A DNA stretch of 64,000 nt from Leucogyrophana mollusca. Its lineage: Eukaryota > Basidiomycota > Agaricomycetes > Boletales. The notes below the pieces were generated by a model. That model was not told the origin of the DNA. It saw only the letters and a list, made by a program, of their open reading frames with translations, and made no database searches. Positions 46,327 through 59,518 of the stretch are shown here, one piece after another. Position 1 is the first letter of the stretch, and each line of letters starts with the position of its first letter. The stretch lies in NCBI GenBank assembly GCA_021014945.1, contig MU266445.1, forward strand, positions 20,168 to 84,167, in the 5' to 3' direction. The translations under genes were made by a program, and so were the position numbers.

Positions 46327-48358
46327 TTAGGAACCTGGTAGCCTGGGCGCTGAGCGCTCCTCGACCTGTCGGCGATGGAGGACGATCCGCATCGCGAAGA
46401 ATAGCAGACATCCACCGGACCCTATGATCTAGAGAACGAATTATAAACCAGATTATCAATACCATCTTTGTCCGATATTATCCTTGCAGTACGCACCCCA
46501 TTGAAGAGGGCGGCTCTCCACCACATATGGTTACCGCCGAGCAATGCGCCGGAGATCGGTGTTCCTGAAGAGAATGAACGTAATTGAGCTCATCGCTTTC
46601 GACGTATATCGCTGACTTACCGATTAGACCGCCAAACGCTAGATGGAAGTATCGTTTATCAATTCCAGCTGTCACGAGGCGGTCACCGCAGAACTTACCC
46701 ATAATGGCGCAAGCAATCCCCATGCGTGCCCTGTAGATAGTTGTCATCGACCGGCCAAACTTACACGAGTAGTCTGCATACCCAAACTCCGATAAGTCCG
46801 GTGTCAGCACCTCCAGCATAGGCGCCCACAGTGCTAAGACTGTGAACCACAGGTTAGAAACGGCTCGTGGTAAAAACATTAAGACCTCACATGTCCCGGC
46901 GAAATATCCGTATATAACTCCGAATATCGCGACGCTAGCGAGAGTCCGTACCCCGATCATGGCGAATAAGAGAACGGAACAGCCAAAGGTAGAAAGCACA
47001 ACTATGCTGGCGACACCGAAGTAGTCCGCAAGGAAGCCCGAAGTCAGCTGCCCCACAAAACTGGACGTGTTCATGATTACCAGCTACCAGCAGATTAAAA
47101 TACATCAATAAAGTCTATAGATGACTCAACTGAATAAAACGAGAAGGTCTGGTTGAGGCCATGCACAGATGAATCCAATTGGAGATAGAATAGCGGATAG
47201 TAAAACGCGACCACGAAAATGGTTAACCTGACAAAGATAAGGATGCGATGCAACGGGTGCAGACATGGGACTTACCCAGCGGTTCCGAACACATAAGCCG
47301 AGTCATGGTAACATTTCTTCGCGGTCAAGAAATAGTTTACAGTTGATTCAGGGGTTGATAACCTCGACCGCATCAGCATGCAGGCAATTGTAAGCAAGCC
47401 GCTGATCAAGCCCGCGCTCGCACGAACGCTGTTTGCAAAACCAAGCTTGCTGTTGAGAGTATTGTTCAGCATGATAGGGTGTATCACGGAGCCGAGGCAG
47501 GCACCGGACGCAACGAAGGTCATCGCAAGAGCACGGCGTCGCTCAAAATAGTGCGAAACCACCGCTACGCTAGGTATGTATAGTATACCCGCGGCACACC
47601 CAGACAAAATGCCTTGCGTGAGGAATATCTATGATGCTGATTGGGTGAGCGTAGTGAGGATCCATCGAAATGATACGCACTTGATAAAACTGGTCTGGCT
47701 TAGCGAGTGAAAGCATAAAAATTGAAAATGACTGCAATAAAGATCCCCCTATTACGAGGTGATAACTTGGGGCATTTACGATCAGACACTAGAGGGAAAA
47801 AAATTATCTCTTCTTACAAGTATCCGCGGTCGTAAAGCCTTCCTGATATGAGTCCGCATATCTCAAATAGAAATGCGTTGATGCTTCCAATCCAACTAAT
47901 ACCAAAGCCATGGAGTCAGATGGACGCAGGAAAAGGGGCAATAACTCACGAAATGGTTGACGAAGACTCGTTCGTCAAGTACGTTTGAGTGTAGTAGTCT
48001 TCAAAACGTGAAATCCTAAACGGCATTCCGAATGCAGCACGAAAGATCGCACCTTGGTAGACACCAAATGAGATAGTGTACCTGAGTTGGCGCTATGGTT
48101 CAGCGGGGATTTGGTAGGTCACGAAGGTCGTACTCACCCATAGCTGCATATCTGCACAAGAAAACTAGAATAGCCATTAGTCCGCTCGAAATCTCTGAGC
48201 CAAATGCACCCAACATACGCTCCGAAGACGGTAGCCCAGCCAGCAAGGCCTCCTTCAGGGAAATCATACTCGGCCACTGGCACCTTTTCTTCGATAACGT
48301 TTCCGTTCAGTTGGCGGTTGCACTGTGATTGAATTTCACCCTTAGAATGAGTACTCAT
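46327..48358 (-). CDS. MFS transporter, monocarboxylate (MCT/MCH) type
   Basis: This is a plasma- or organelle-membrane carrier of the major facilitator superfamily, closest in pattern to fungal monocarboxylate-porter homologues. The ATG at 48356-48358 starts a 40-residue hydrophilic head, then PEGGLAGWATVFGAFLVQIC as helix 1, the MCT signature region. Next come YTISFGVYQ, DYYTQTYLTNESSSTISWIG, FLTQGILSGCAAGILYIPSV, SHYFERRRALAMTFVASGAC, SFVGQLTSGFLADYFGVASI and GLIGTPISGALLGGNHMWWR. A last exon supplies helix 12 and HRRQVEERSAPRLPGS before the TAA at 46327-46329. About ten introns are used. Substrate is not predictable; MCT-like fungal proteins may move organic acids or other small molecules. 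It lies between two laccases on the opposite strand. Confidence 0.88.
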
Positions 48359-50666
48359 GACACTGCTGAAATCGGTGGGTTCAAAGTGATACCAGCTCGC
48401 CACTCAATTACTGGCTCAGTGGGACACGTGAGTCATCGAAACGGAACGGTTTATCGGCCGACTGCGACCGTTGGGCATAGAAATCACCCAAATCATCCAA
48501 TTCACGATGCGTGGAAACCATAGCTGACGAGGAGTAAGTATAAGAGTGTGCGCGTGAGAATGCAGGTATAACCGTCGAAGTTCAAAAGTTCAGCGTCGCA
48601 CATTCCCGCCACCGCAATCCCAATTCCTGTCACACAATCGATCTCATTTAATCTCGGATTTAATTCAATAACCGAAGCCGCTTTCAGACAGCTCCAAGTT
48701 GGTTCAGTCTTGAACAGCAACTTGAGCGGTCGAAATTGGAGCCGTTATTCCTTATTCAGTGGACAGCGTAGTGTGGCCTACGTACCCGGACGATTAGCCT
48801 AGGCACTGTCCGTGCGCAAAACAACCAACTTGAAAACTTGAACAGTTCATTGAACTACTGCCGCTCTTCCCGTATTTCGATTTGCTTAAAAACGTGCCTT
48901 GATGAAGGTAACTGTGACCGACTTCGACCACAATGGTAAAGGCAAAATGCAACCTTGATGGGACCTGGTAACAAAAGGCAACCGCAGGTAGGGGGGCCCT
49001 TCATCGAAAGGATGTTACAGCAACCCCCTCCTGCAGTGTCAGCGGCAATAGATGGGCTATGCGCAGGAATGAGTCTCGACAGAAGGTATCAACATTTGAA
49101 GTAGAAAGAGGAAGTGGTGACCTCCTAAATCACTGTGTACTCCGCGAGTGCATCCAAACTCGCGGCGCGGGGACCGAAGATTACAATGTGACTTGGGAGT
49201 CCTGACAGGTGATTATGATGTGGCGCATGCATCTGGGGAGACGCCGCAAGGCAGTTCAGAAGAGTACAGGTCGCCTGGTAAGATGCGGAGTGACGCTCAG
49301 TAAGCTTCGCCTGCCAGCTTAGTCGCTAGCAAGAGGAAAAACATGGTTATCAATGCCATAGGCGGCACGCAAAGCTGCCAAGCTAGGTACTGGCGTCCAT
49401 TCCGTTAATGTGCCCCTAGTCCTTGGTGTTCGGGATGTGATAGATGTCCTGCGGCCATATGGCGGCAGTAACGTCTCGAGAAGGCAAGTCCCGGAGCATA
49501 GCTGAGGCTGAGACGGGGTTTCTTAGTCGTGGCATTCCGGTTCAGCAGATGTCTGGCAAAACAAATTGTCGGCGCAAACCAAATCACAGCTTGAGCGTCG
49601 CTCATCCTATCACCGTCAGCAATGCGGAGAATCAAGTCCTAATAAGCGCCACAGGGCATGAACATGACTCGGTGAGTTATAGTCTTTGGCAAGATATACT
49701 TGACATACCCACCTCATTCACCCGACAAGGACCACCTAGCACAATATTCTCGCTGAACAAAAAGATGGAGAGGAAGCCTACAGTCCAGCTGAAAGGTATT
49801 AGCGCCTAATTAAGGATCATTCGGCCATGGTTAAAGGTGATTCCGGCTGGTTCCCGCTGAAGTTTCAAGCTCGAGGCGGTGAATAAGTCGAATAGCGCGG
49901 CAACATGGGAGTGGCGAAGCTCGGCAGCTTTAACCTCATAGTCGCTGGTATTCAAATTGTGCCACTGGCGACTTGGACGCACTAGTTACCACACTTTGCC
50001 CAGCGTTTGTTGTCAGCCACTGCCCGTTGGCGCAACGAGTCCTAGTACTTACGCCACGATTCCGAGGTCGCAAACTTACTTGCGCATCAGTAGTCAGGCT
50101 CAAAGCTCGGGTCGGCCCGCATCGCGTGCATAACCACAGAATGAAGACTCACCATCTCCTTCGTTGAACAGCGCAGACCCTCCCACTGCTGGGAAGGACC
50201 CCGGAGCCCAATTGGGCTGGGATTTGGAGGACTGCACGAGGACAGGTTCGGTCATACAGGATTGTTTCCAGGAACAAACATAGTAATGTATCCTTGTGTA
50301 CTCTCCTATCTCACAGCTCTGTTGATGAAGGTACCCCATCGGCAAGGTCACAAATACGGTTAGCATATCTTGCGCGCTTTGTACCTGATTATCTTGGCCT
50401 TCTGGCACATGCATCTACTCAGAAATGGAGGGGCAAATCTTCAGCTTCAGGTCCGAGATTACCGCATCTCCTTGAGGATTGGGTACGGGCTGAGCCTCCC
50501 GTTTGACATTGACAACTGTATGAGGCTGCACAAGTCCCCAGCCGACTTATAAAGGCCCTACCATGGAGGTACGCTTCTCCATCCTACACTGAAACGATCC
50601 CGTTCTCTTCCCTGCCCAGCGCTCAGGCCAAGCGCAGGCAGATAATTATATTTACCCGTATCTATA
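48359..50666. other. Long intergenic region upstream of second laccase
   Basis: In 2.3 kb no supported gene was seen. A 121-codon frame at 49444-49809 and its opposite-strand shadow lack recognisable motifs. A GCGTGCA string at 50124-50130 fits the reverse complement of the TGCRCNC metal-response consensus used in laccase promoters, but a single match may be chance. A TATA-like TTATAAA sits near 50547. Confidence 0.45.
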
Positions 50667-52885
50667 ATGCTTCTTTCTATTATATTTGCTTTCACCTTGC
50701 TTTCGACAGCATATGCTGCATCCATTGTTTCTCGCTCGCAATCCCAACCGCTTTCCCCGCACAACGTTATCGGCCCCGTAACTAACTTAACGATCAGTAA
50801 TAAGGTCATCGCACCTGATGGCTTCGAGCGCTCGTGAGTTGTAGCTGCATGTGGAACCTATTCCCCGCCTCATCACTTACAGCACGACGCTTGCTGGTGG
50901 GACCTTCCCTGGCCCCCTCATCAAAGCAGAAAGGGTCCGTTCGGTTTTGGTTGACGCTCTACTCCCTCTGACAGATTCCGTTCCAGGGGGATCGCTTTCG
51001 ACTCAATGTAGTCAACGAACTCACGGACAATACCATGTTCAAAACCACTAGTATAGTATGTCCATATGCGATGTACATTGACGTATCTGCTCGCATTGCT
51101 GATTCATTCTTGGCTACAGCACTGGCACGGCCTTTTCCAGAACGGCACGAATTATGTGGATGGCGTCGCTTTCGTGACACAGTGCCCAATTGCTCCAAAT
51201 AACTCGTTCCTCCATTCTTTCGACGTCAATAACCAGGTGGGAACATACTGGTACCACGCCCATTATTCAACACAGACTTGCGATGGACTGAGAGGCCCTG
51301 TGAGTAAAAAAGTAATAATGTGGGGGACGTACTGACGAAGTCTGTAGCTGGTAATCTATGATCGCTATGATCCGTACGGGCACATGTATGATGTTGATGA
51401 TGGTACGTGAGACCTTGAGTCATGCACCGCCATACTTACGTTTCATTTTCCAGAAACAACTATCATTACTCTTGCTGACTGGTGAAATCAAACATTGCTC
51501 TGTGACCTGACCACACACTGATCCTTGGGTGCCAGGTACCATATCGTCGCACCCGTTTTGAACAACATAATCGGCATCACACCAAATTCAACACTGATCA
51601 ATGGCAGGGGTCGTTACCTAGGGGGTCCTGCCACTGAGCTTTCGGTCGTCAACGTCCAGCATGGAAAGCGATATCGCATGCGGCTTCTTAACATGGCCTG
51701 CGATCCTTACTTCACCTTTTCTATCGATGGGCATAATATGACAATTATCGAAGCCGATGGAGAACTGACCGAGCCGCTTTTAGTGGACTCCCTCCAGATC
51801 CTCGCCGGCCAACGATACTCCTTCGTCTTTACTGCCAACAAACAAGTCGGGAACTACTGGATACGTGCCCTGCCGAATACAGCCAACTCCACTTTTGAAG
51901 ATGGGCTCAACATGGCAATCCTCAGATATCAGGGAGCACCAGAGGCCGATCCAACGACCAACCAAACGAAGAGTGTAATGCCTCTTGTAGAAAGCAACCT
52001 CCACGCTTTGATTAACCCTGGCGCACCCGGAATCCCTCAGCCCGGAGCCGCAGATATCAACCTTCACCTGGCTGTCCAGAACATCGGAGGCACCTACTGG
52101 ATCAACAACGTCACATATAAGCCACCAACAGTTCCAGTTCTCCTTCAGATATTAAGCGGTGCTCAAACCGCGGCGGATTTAATGCCAAACGGGAGTGTGA
52201 TTGTCCTGGAGCCCAACAAGGTTGTAGAGTTGTCGATGGAGGTCGTGGGATTCGGAGGTCCTGTGAGTGAAGTGGGCATCAGGCAATGAGCATACCATTT
52301 ACGAATTCTAACAGCACCCAATTCATCTGCATGGGGTTTGTCCTCTCATCATGATGCCGTGAGCTGCCCTGACTTCAAATTTAGCACAGCTTCGACGTGG
52401 TACAAAGTGCCGGATCGAACAACAATACCTATAACTTCGTCAATCCTGTCCGCCGCGACGTTGTTTCCACGGGCATACAAGGCCAGGGAATGACCATTCG
52501 CTTCGTGACTGATAATTCCGGGCCATGGTTCCTCCACTGGTACGTCCTCTGCCCTCTGCAATCTGTTTGGGGCGCACCTTTTGATTCGCTCTGTCCGACA
52601 GTCATATTGATTGGCATCTGGAAGCGTTCGTCTTCATATCGATAATCAACAAGGATAGTGGACTGACTATGTTTACAGAGGCTTTGCTGTTGTTATGGCG
52701 GAGGATCCGGCCGGGGTTGGGCCACATATAGGGGCGCCTCCAAGTGAGTCCGCGCATCGTTATTTGCTTTGATCAAGCTGAACGTGCATACCCCAGCTGC
52801 TTGGAACAATCTTTGTCCCATATTCAATTCCTTGACCCAGGAACAACTGGGAGCGCCGGTGGGGGGATTCGGACCTACGCGATAG
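50667..52885 (+). CDS. Laccase (multicopper oxidase), copy 2
   Basis: This is a second secreted laccase. The signal peptide is [18 protein letters not shown]. The signatures are L1 [20 protein letters not shown]2 [21 protein letters not shown]3 HPIHLHGHSFDV and L4 [12 protein letters not shown], again with the full copper set and Phe at the axial position. L4 here has the conventional Glu-Ala. The mature start [11 protein letters not shown] and the segment [10 protein letters not shown] match copy 1 closely, so the pair looks like a tandem duplication that has since diverged. Exon structure is parallel, with the Cys codon of L4 split by an intron. The end [11 protein letters not shown] differs from copy 1 and stops with TAG at 52883-52885. 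A questin-oxidase-like gene follows on the same strand. Confidence 0.93.
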
Positions 52886-53483
52886 TTTGACAGTGGGCAA
52901 CAATGAACTAATTTCAAGGTGCTGTAATAATTGGGAGACATGGGAGGTTTACCTATAGAACACACTGTAATATTTCTTGACATTCTTAAAGTTATTGTAA
53001 AGTGTAAGCATGACGAATATCAGGCTCACCAGCTCTCACCAGCCGTTTTCAGGCGCCGCTAACGTTATCACCAAAACTTAACGCGGCTTTCCCGGCTCAA
53101 ACGATCGGAGTTCTGCTGAGCCGTGACATGCCGAACTCATCGCCTGGAGAGTCCGAAGCGAATATATTGTATGTCCATTCCGAAACGTTCGGCCAAAGGT
53201 GAAAGTAAGCGGTCACGGCATCAACCGAGGAGTTTTCAACGCTTGCCAATCCACTCGTTTACGAAAGTATCTTGTGCTTCATGACCACCACCAGTCTTTT
53301 ACCGCCATGTTTGTGGCCATAGCCGCCCAGGGACTGAGGAAGAGAATCAATTCAGGGCGGGTTTGTGATCGAATCATGACAACGCAAGCGCCACCCAGCT
53401 CCAGCTGATATTTCGATATTTCATGACATGCGTATGACAGGGGTATCTTCTATCACCCATCCATCCATCGCAAAACAAGCAGA
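52886..53483. other. Intergenic between laccase 2 and questin-oxidase-like gene
   Basis: No gene was recognised in this stretch. A near-palindromic CCGAAACGTTCGG string occurs near 53181-53193. Confidence 0.45.
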
Positions 53484-55266
53484 ATGTTTGGTAAACTACC
53501 ATCTACCATCACACCAGGTATCACGAACTTTCCTGGTCGTGATGTAGAGGCGCAAAGGCTCGCCGAGCGCCTCCTCGCTGAGGACAGGGAGAAGAATCAC
53601 TGTTTTTTCAACTCAAAGGGCTTCCACAACCACCTCAGTCACCAGTGAGTTTTCTAGATTCCCAGTAGTTTCGCTCATTCAGGTCTGTTGGTTAGTTTGC
53701 TAGCGGCTTACGACATGGGCGCATCGGCGAAGCTTCTACAAGACATCTTCAACGGGGAAAATTCCTATCAGAGGCCCATCACGGCAGGAATGGGTGAGGA
53801 AAACAAGGGTGCTCCTCGGTCCGAGGAGGGGAAGATGACTCCTGACAATTTCACCCAATATCTGGGCGACGAAAAGTGCGTTCAGCCGCCTTTGCGTCGT
53901 GGGGGCACCTCTAATCAGCATTATAGGCACTATTCGGCGTTCCTTACTTTCTTCACAGAACAAATTGCATCAATTGGGGCGCCGGATACCCTTGAGCGAT
54001 TTATTTTTAGTCCCAGCGTCAATATCACGGGCGTGGATATGTTGTCGAGATTTCTTGCCGGCGCGTAAGTGTTTGTTTGACATGTTATCGGACGCGATCA
54101 TCTCAGCCATCCTTCCTCTCAGGCTCCACTCCTGGATTCAAGTCGGGGTCAGATTTTGATTTACGACTAATATCCCTTGTTCTCACTCTGTCAACTATAT
54201 AGTATGGTGCCGAATTTGGCAGCAATGCGATGGTTGCCCAAGGTCTGTTTGCTGGTTCAACTTGATTCTGATAGGGGCTTAGTTGATTCCCAAAGGTCTC
54301 GCCATGGCCTCGGTTCACAGTCCGCTTATCCCAGAGCTCTTCGAGTTCGCTGCACCTGGCGCTGCTAATGATCTACTAAGCTCCGCCGCGAAGGACCAGG
54401 TGCACGATGACGGAAAGTCACTGTTCCAAATCTTTCGCGAAGTCTATGATTCCGATACGTTGAAGCCAGTCATGCCGTATGATCCGAATGCGCTGTTGAC
54501 CGCTCGTAGGATTGCGTTGATGAAAGACGGACGTCCCGAGGAAATGCGGAAGTTATGTGCTTCGTGGTGGCCCGCCTCACCAGACGAACAAAGGGCTAGT
54601 CTTGAGAAGAAGGTCGAAGAACTGTTCTGGGTGTCCACACTCTTGTTAGCGGGTACAGGAAAGCCGGGTCGCAAGCCGAGGCTGGATTTTTTCCTCATGC
54701 ACGTGCTTAACGCGACCCTCTTTCTCCCGTCGTTGCTGAAGTTGGTTCCGAGCGACGACTCAAGGGTCAAACTCTTGCGAGGTTTCCTGCCGGTTGCGCT
54801 GATGTACGTCCTGATGCGTGGACGCCCCAGGATTGATCCAGACCTCATAATGTCGTACACTGCGACACCCCGTCCCCCCAATGACGAAGCAGCGGACACA
54901 TCTTACCCGGCAAATTATCAGGGATACGGAAATCCAGGTGATCCGGAGTTATATAACCCATGGCACGATATACTTGCCTCCGTTCTGCACGCTCCCGACG
55001 CCCACACCCTCAAGGCTATCCGAGCGTTGTACTACGCTGCTCAACACTATGGGCACAAGTCATCCGATCAGGTTCCTGGGCTGTTCACCGACAAGGACAC
55101 TCACAAGGAATCTCTGCCCGGCATCGGGAACATCGATGGGTCTATATTTGTGAGGGCGGCCGGAGTTGTGATGAGCACTCTTGGGTGGGTCTCACATGGA
55201 GAGCCAGCAGGAAAATGGGATACAAGTGGGCTGGGCTGGGATGATGCGTGGAAGGATTCTGACTAA
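53484..55266 (+). CDS. Questin oxidase-like protein (DUF4243 family)
   Basis: This relates to questin oxidase/AflY-type proteins, which perform ring-opening oxidation of anthraquinones or related quinonoids in ascomycete pathways. The ATG at 53484 leads to LLAEDREKNHCFFNSKGFHN and HLSHHLLAAYDMGASAKLLQ, the conserved N-terminal His-rich helix pair. It continues through HYSAFLTFFTEQIASIG, then LHSWIQVGYGAEFGSNAMVA joined across a 70-nt intron. The long last exon has GLAMASVHSPLIPELFEFAA, FFLMHVLNATLFLPSLLKLV and YNPWHDILASVLHAPDAHTL, and ends WDDAWKDSD. Where I recall family members with IH in the LHPLIH-type motif, this one has IQ. Cytosolic, with no signal peptide. No polyketide synthase is present in the window, so the substrate is unknown. 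Confidence 0.85.
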
Positions 55267-55465
55267 GGGGAAAAGTCAATTATAAGGTGTACGATAACCA
55301 GTGTCTCTTCAAGTTTCAATCAGTCGGACAAGTATTACGATCGTAGGTCGTTGGACAAATGGTTGTTGCTAGTCACGTGTGTCCTGCATTTGTACGCGTC
55401 TCGCGTAGGTCCCCCGGTCTGGACTTCGTCTCTACCATCAACATCATTTCTGCATAATCTCTCAA

Positions 55466-58400
55466 ATGGATGGCTCTCAAGCCTATCGACGCTCAGCCGG
55501 CCGATCACCTATGTACTTCGATGACGGTCAGAACGAGGATGTGAATCCGTTAAGCCTGTTTCCTGCACAACCCGGTACTCGCGATACGCAGTCCCAGAGG
55601 AGGGCGTTGGACACAGAGTTTACAGGACTTGCAAGCTTGAAAGAGACGGCTCATCGACCTTTCTTCGGACTCACCCAAAGTTCTCAGCTGTCCGAGAATG
55701 CCTTGCAGCATCACGTCGAACCGGGTCGCCTTCCTACGTCTTGCAAGCAATCGTCTCTCAAATCGGAACCGCATATCCCAGGCGCTTCGGGTTACTCGCA
55801 TACACCCACCTTTTATGACTCCAAAGGACATTATGTCGGCAAGGTGAGCAGCATATATGCGCATCGATCGTCCGACGACGGTGCTAACATTGCGCGAGTC
55901 GTCGCAGGGATCGACTATACGCCTCAAAGAAGAATCACCCTGTTAGTCCCAGGCCATTCCATAGTTTCGCGCGACTGACTGGGCCGGAACTGGAAGTGCA
56001 CGACGTTGATTATATGAGCCAAACTCGTGTTTCGTCCCGGGCTTCACCTTCTGGATCCCGCAACCCCGCGGCAAGAGCATCCTACTACGAGCCCTCGAGT
56101 AAGGGCGATCCAGAAGATCAGGCTCCACCGTCGGATTCGCATAATGAAGACGAGTGGATTTCAAAAATTTCCAGCAATCTCCGCCAATCAAAAAATGAGG
56201 TGGCAGCTTTGGTGCGCTTCCGTTATCGCTTACTGCGCATCAAATTTTGAGGCTGTATTATGTAGCGCCAACACAATGCGGAGGTGCGAAAGCAGCTGGA
56301 AATCAAAGAACGCTTGAATTCTGAGCTGTCGCTGCGTCTTCAAACTAGCAAGAAGGCCTGCGAGGCCTTTCAGAAGGAGTAAGTCTTTCGGTGTACTTCG
56401 AGTATCGTTTATCGACATAATTCCAGCAATGCCGGGTTGAGAGTGGATTTTGAGTCGCTTAGGACTAAATATCAGGCCTCTGCTGCCTTCCTTCTCGAAG
56501 CACGTACTACAATGCAAAGCATTGCACAGCTCAGAGCCAGTGCTCAATCTGACCTAGAGAGTAAGACAAAATTCTCATAGTAGCTCAGGACCCCTGACCA
56601 CCCAGCAGGACTGGTTTCAAAGTTCGATGAGGAAGGTGAATATGTGAAGGGATCTGCGACAAAGAATTTGGTCGACGAGTTGCAGTCGGAGCTTTCGAAA
56701 AGTGCGCGAAATTTATCTTCTGAAATTGCGCTTCGTTGATTGTTGTTCCAGCTCAACAAGTCGCTGACTTGCTTCGCGAAAAACTGGACATTATGGGAGC
56801 TGAGCTTGCGGAGGCGAGGTCACGTATCGCTGAACTAGAAGATCACCATATCAACGACACAAGAGCCCTTGAGTCGGCGACAGCAGACCTTTTACGATCC
56901 GGTAAGCCCAGCCATCTCGTGGACCGTTGGTTTGATACCCACTATCCGCGCACCGAGAAGCTCAGCATATGGTCGACATGGATGACCGCTTAAAGCTGCA
57001 CAAACGCGAAGCTATGGACACGATCGTGAATCTCGCAGAAGCACAGCAGCAAAGTTCAAACTTTGAAACTAGGTCGGTACCTAACCTTGGTTATTGTCTT
57101 GTTTCGTTGACGTCGTTCAAGGTCACGGGAGATGGCAACACTCGTAGACTCGTTGAAACATGAGTATGTATTTGACCTGCTCTTTCGGATTATGATCTCC
57201 ACGGAATTTGCAGGCTTTCCGAGTCCGAGCCCATTTACCACGAACAGAAGTCCCAGCTTCGTGTGCTACACAACACAGTAACGTTCCAGGAGCAACGCAT
57301 CAAAGACCTGGAGGCGAGGTCGGCAATGACGATATCTGTTGAGAGCAATGACGCAGGTTTCTCTAATTGACACTATCCTACTTAGGATTCTCAAAGCAGA
57401 AGAAGAACACAACGGCGCGCAGGTGCAAGTGCGGGACCTGCAGGACAAACTAGCAACATCACATCAGCACGAAATGAGCATCACCGCTCAGTATACTCAG
57501 GTCACCGCAGAACGTGACATCTTAAGCGGTAGGGTCGACTCCTTGGATACACAGCTGACCGACATTAGGGATCTTGAGAAGAGTCTATCGGCACAGAGTG
57601 CCAGGCTCAGCTCCGAGCGGGATTCTCTTCGTGATAAATGCAAAAGCGCTGAGCTTCAGCTGGCGGATACCAAAAGAGAGCTCGAATCGCACCGTGGAAG
57701 GTACGTCTTCGCGCTTTCTCCTTGTCTCGTCTTATGTTTCTTCCCATGATAGGTTGCATGAATCCGAGATAGCTTGCAAGGTAAGCCATCTATCGATCTC
57801 TTGTTGCTGCTCCCTGACAGTTTGTGGCAGGTTCTTGAGGAGCGCTTCGATGAGCAGTCGATTACTCTGCGTATCACTAAGGAGAGCATCGGTGACGTTG
57901 AAGTGCCTCACAGGGTCCGTCGTATGTGGATTTTATCTAATATACGAACTAGGAACGTTTGTACGTTGCCGAAAATGCCAAGAAGGTGCGTCTGCAGGCC
58001 CTCTGCCGCGATTTTATAAAACTTCCAAATGCCAATATAGACCTCGGGCGACACTTTTAGCGGCGTCATCTCTGGCCTAGAGCGAGCTGTTTGTCTTTCA
58101 AAGGAGAGGGAGTCGGTGCTGCAGGTCAGATTAAACGAGGCGATTGCGGACAATGCAGTTCAGCGGGAGGAAATCCTCAAGTTTCGTGAAAAGATTGCGC
58201 GGGCGGAAGGTGATTACCAAGCAAAACTCTCGGGGGCCGAAGCGCGTGTCCAAGAAACAGAAGTGCGTGTCCGAGAGGCGGAGGCTCAAGCACAGGAGGC
58301 GCGGGATCAGCTGCGAGAGAAGGAGAGGGTCAACGATCGTCTTAATATGGAGCTAACGGAGCGTGACAGTCAACTCCAGGGCTTCCAACAACGCCTGTCC

Positions 58401-59518
58401 ATTGCCGAAGCCCCATCCGATGACCATGAGAAAACAATTGATGCGCTGGACACCCGTATCCGGGCTCTCGATGCGACTGTGAAGTCGCTCCAGGACCGCG
58501 CGGGCAATATTACCCTCCGATACAATGAAGACGACTTGGTAAAGTTCTGTACCCCGATAGGGATGCTGTTGACTGACCATGTACAATAGAACGACGATGA
58601 AAGAGTATTGGTCAGCACTTTGACGCAACAAGCGCGAACTGTCTTCGAGCGCGAAATCGTGGAGAAGTCCAACGAGATCAGAAGAGTGCGTTTCGGACGC
58701 CAGTCACTCTTGCGCTGACATCGTGTGACCATCCACTAGCGCGATAATCTTATCAAGCAACACGAAGCAAGAATCTTACAACTGCAAGACAGTTTACAGC
58801 GACGCATTCGCATCGACGGAGGTATCAATGGATCGGAATACGTGATGGGCGGCGGCCCTGACGCATCCCAGGCTCAGCATGCTGCTTTGGGTGGGTTGGA
58901 GAGCACGTCTACAGCATCTTGGGGTGGACCGCCCGCACTTCCGGATGCGGGTTCTAACTTCCAGCCTCGTTGGCCAATGGACCAGCAGCCCGAGTTGCGA
59001 AAGCAGGAAAACCACAACTTGGCCGCAGAGAACGGTGTAGACTATCGTCCGACTGCCAGCACCACGGAGGTTTTCAAATCCATAACACCAGGAGAAACTC
59101 CATTTCGTGGTGCCCTTCCAACCCCTACATCTGACCACGGAGTCCCGAGGCTTGGTCAAGAGTCTGATCGGTTCAGTTTTAGGACGCTCGCTATGGACGA
59201 TCCAGAGGGTCCTGGGGACTTCGATGACCCGCCATCCGCCCCGCAAATTGGCAAAAGAGCGATGGCCTTGCTGGGCGACGAAGATGCTAAAGAGTTTTCC
59301 AGGCCTGCTAGGCGTCCCGTAAGTCCTTGATCAATTATCCCAATTTAACCGGCTGTTTATGGTCCTGTAGAAGAACACGACTAAAATTCCCGAAGTCGAG
59401 ACAGTGACAGAAAAGGTGAGCCAATCAAAGAGCACATTGACGTCTAGCGTCCATTGCGGTCCCTTTGCAGACCTCTGCCGCACCGAAGAAGAAAGCAGGA
59501 AGACGTTATGGCCGTTAG
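55466..59518 (+). CDS. Long coiled-coil protein of unknown function
   Basis: No known family was recognised. The ATG at 55466 opens a disordered head rich in Ser, Gln and Pro that ends near YTPQRRITL. After 56.2 kb come several exons of heptad-like coiled coil (RKQLEIKERLNSELSLRLQT, DKLATSHQHEMSITAQYTQV, VQETEVRVREAEAQAQEARD). The C-terminal third is again disordered (STTEVFKSITPGETPFRGAL, PPSAPQIGKRAMALLGDEDA). Two further exons are joined after ARRP: KNTTKIPEVETVTEK, then TSAAPKKKAGRRYGR before the TAG at 59516-59518. A basic KKKAGRRYGR end is distinctive and may be a nuclear signal or DNA-binding tail. The middle exons (56.7-58.1 kb) are the least certain because many small introns are involved. 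A structural or chromosome-associated role is a guess from shape only. Confidence 0.72.

Noticed and set aside
49405..49809. Overlapping frames on both strands between the MFS gene and laccase 2
   Set aside because: Neither strand shows a known motif, and no exon chain with consistent phase could be built.
53160..53200. Second copy of the inverted-repeat element end near 53181
   Set aside because: Only a short near-palindromic CCGAAACGTTCGG core is shared, and no matching opposite end was found nearby.
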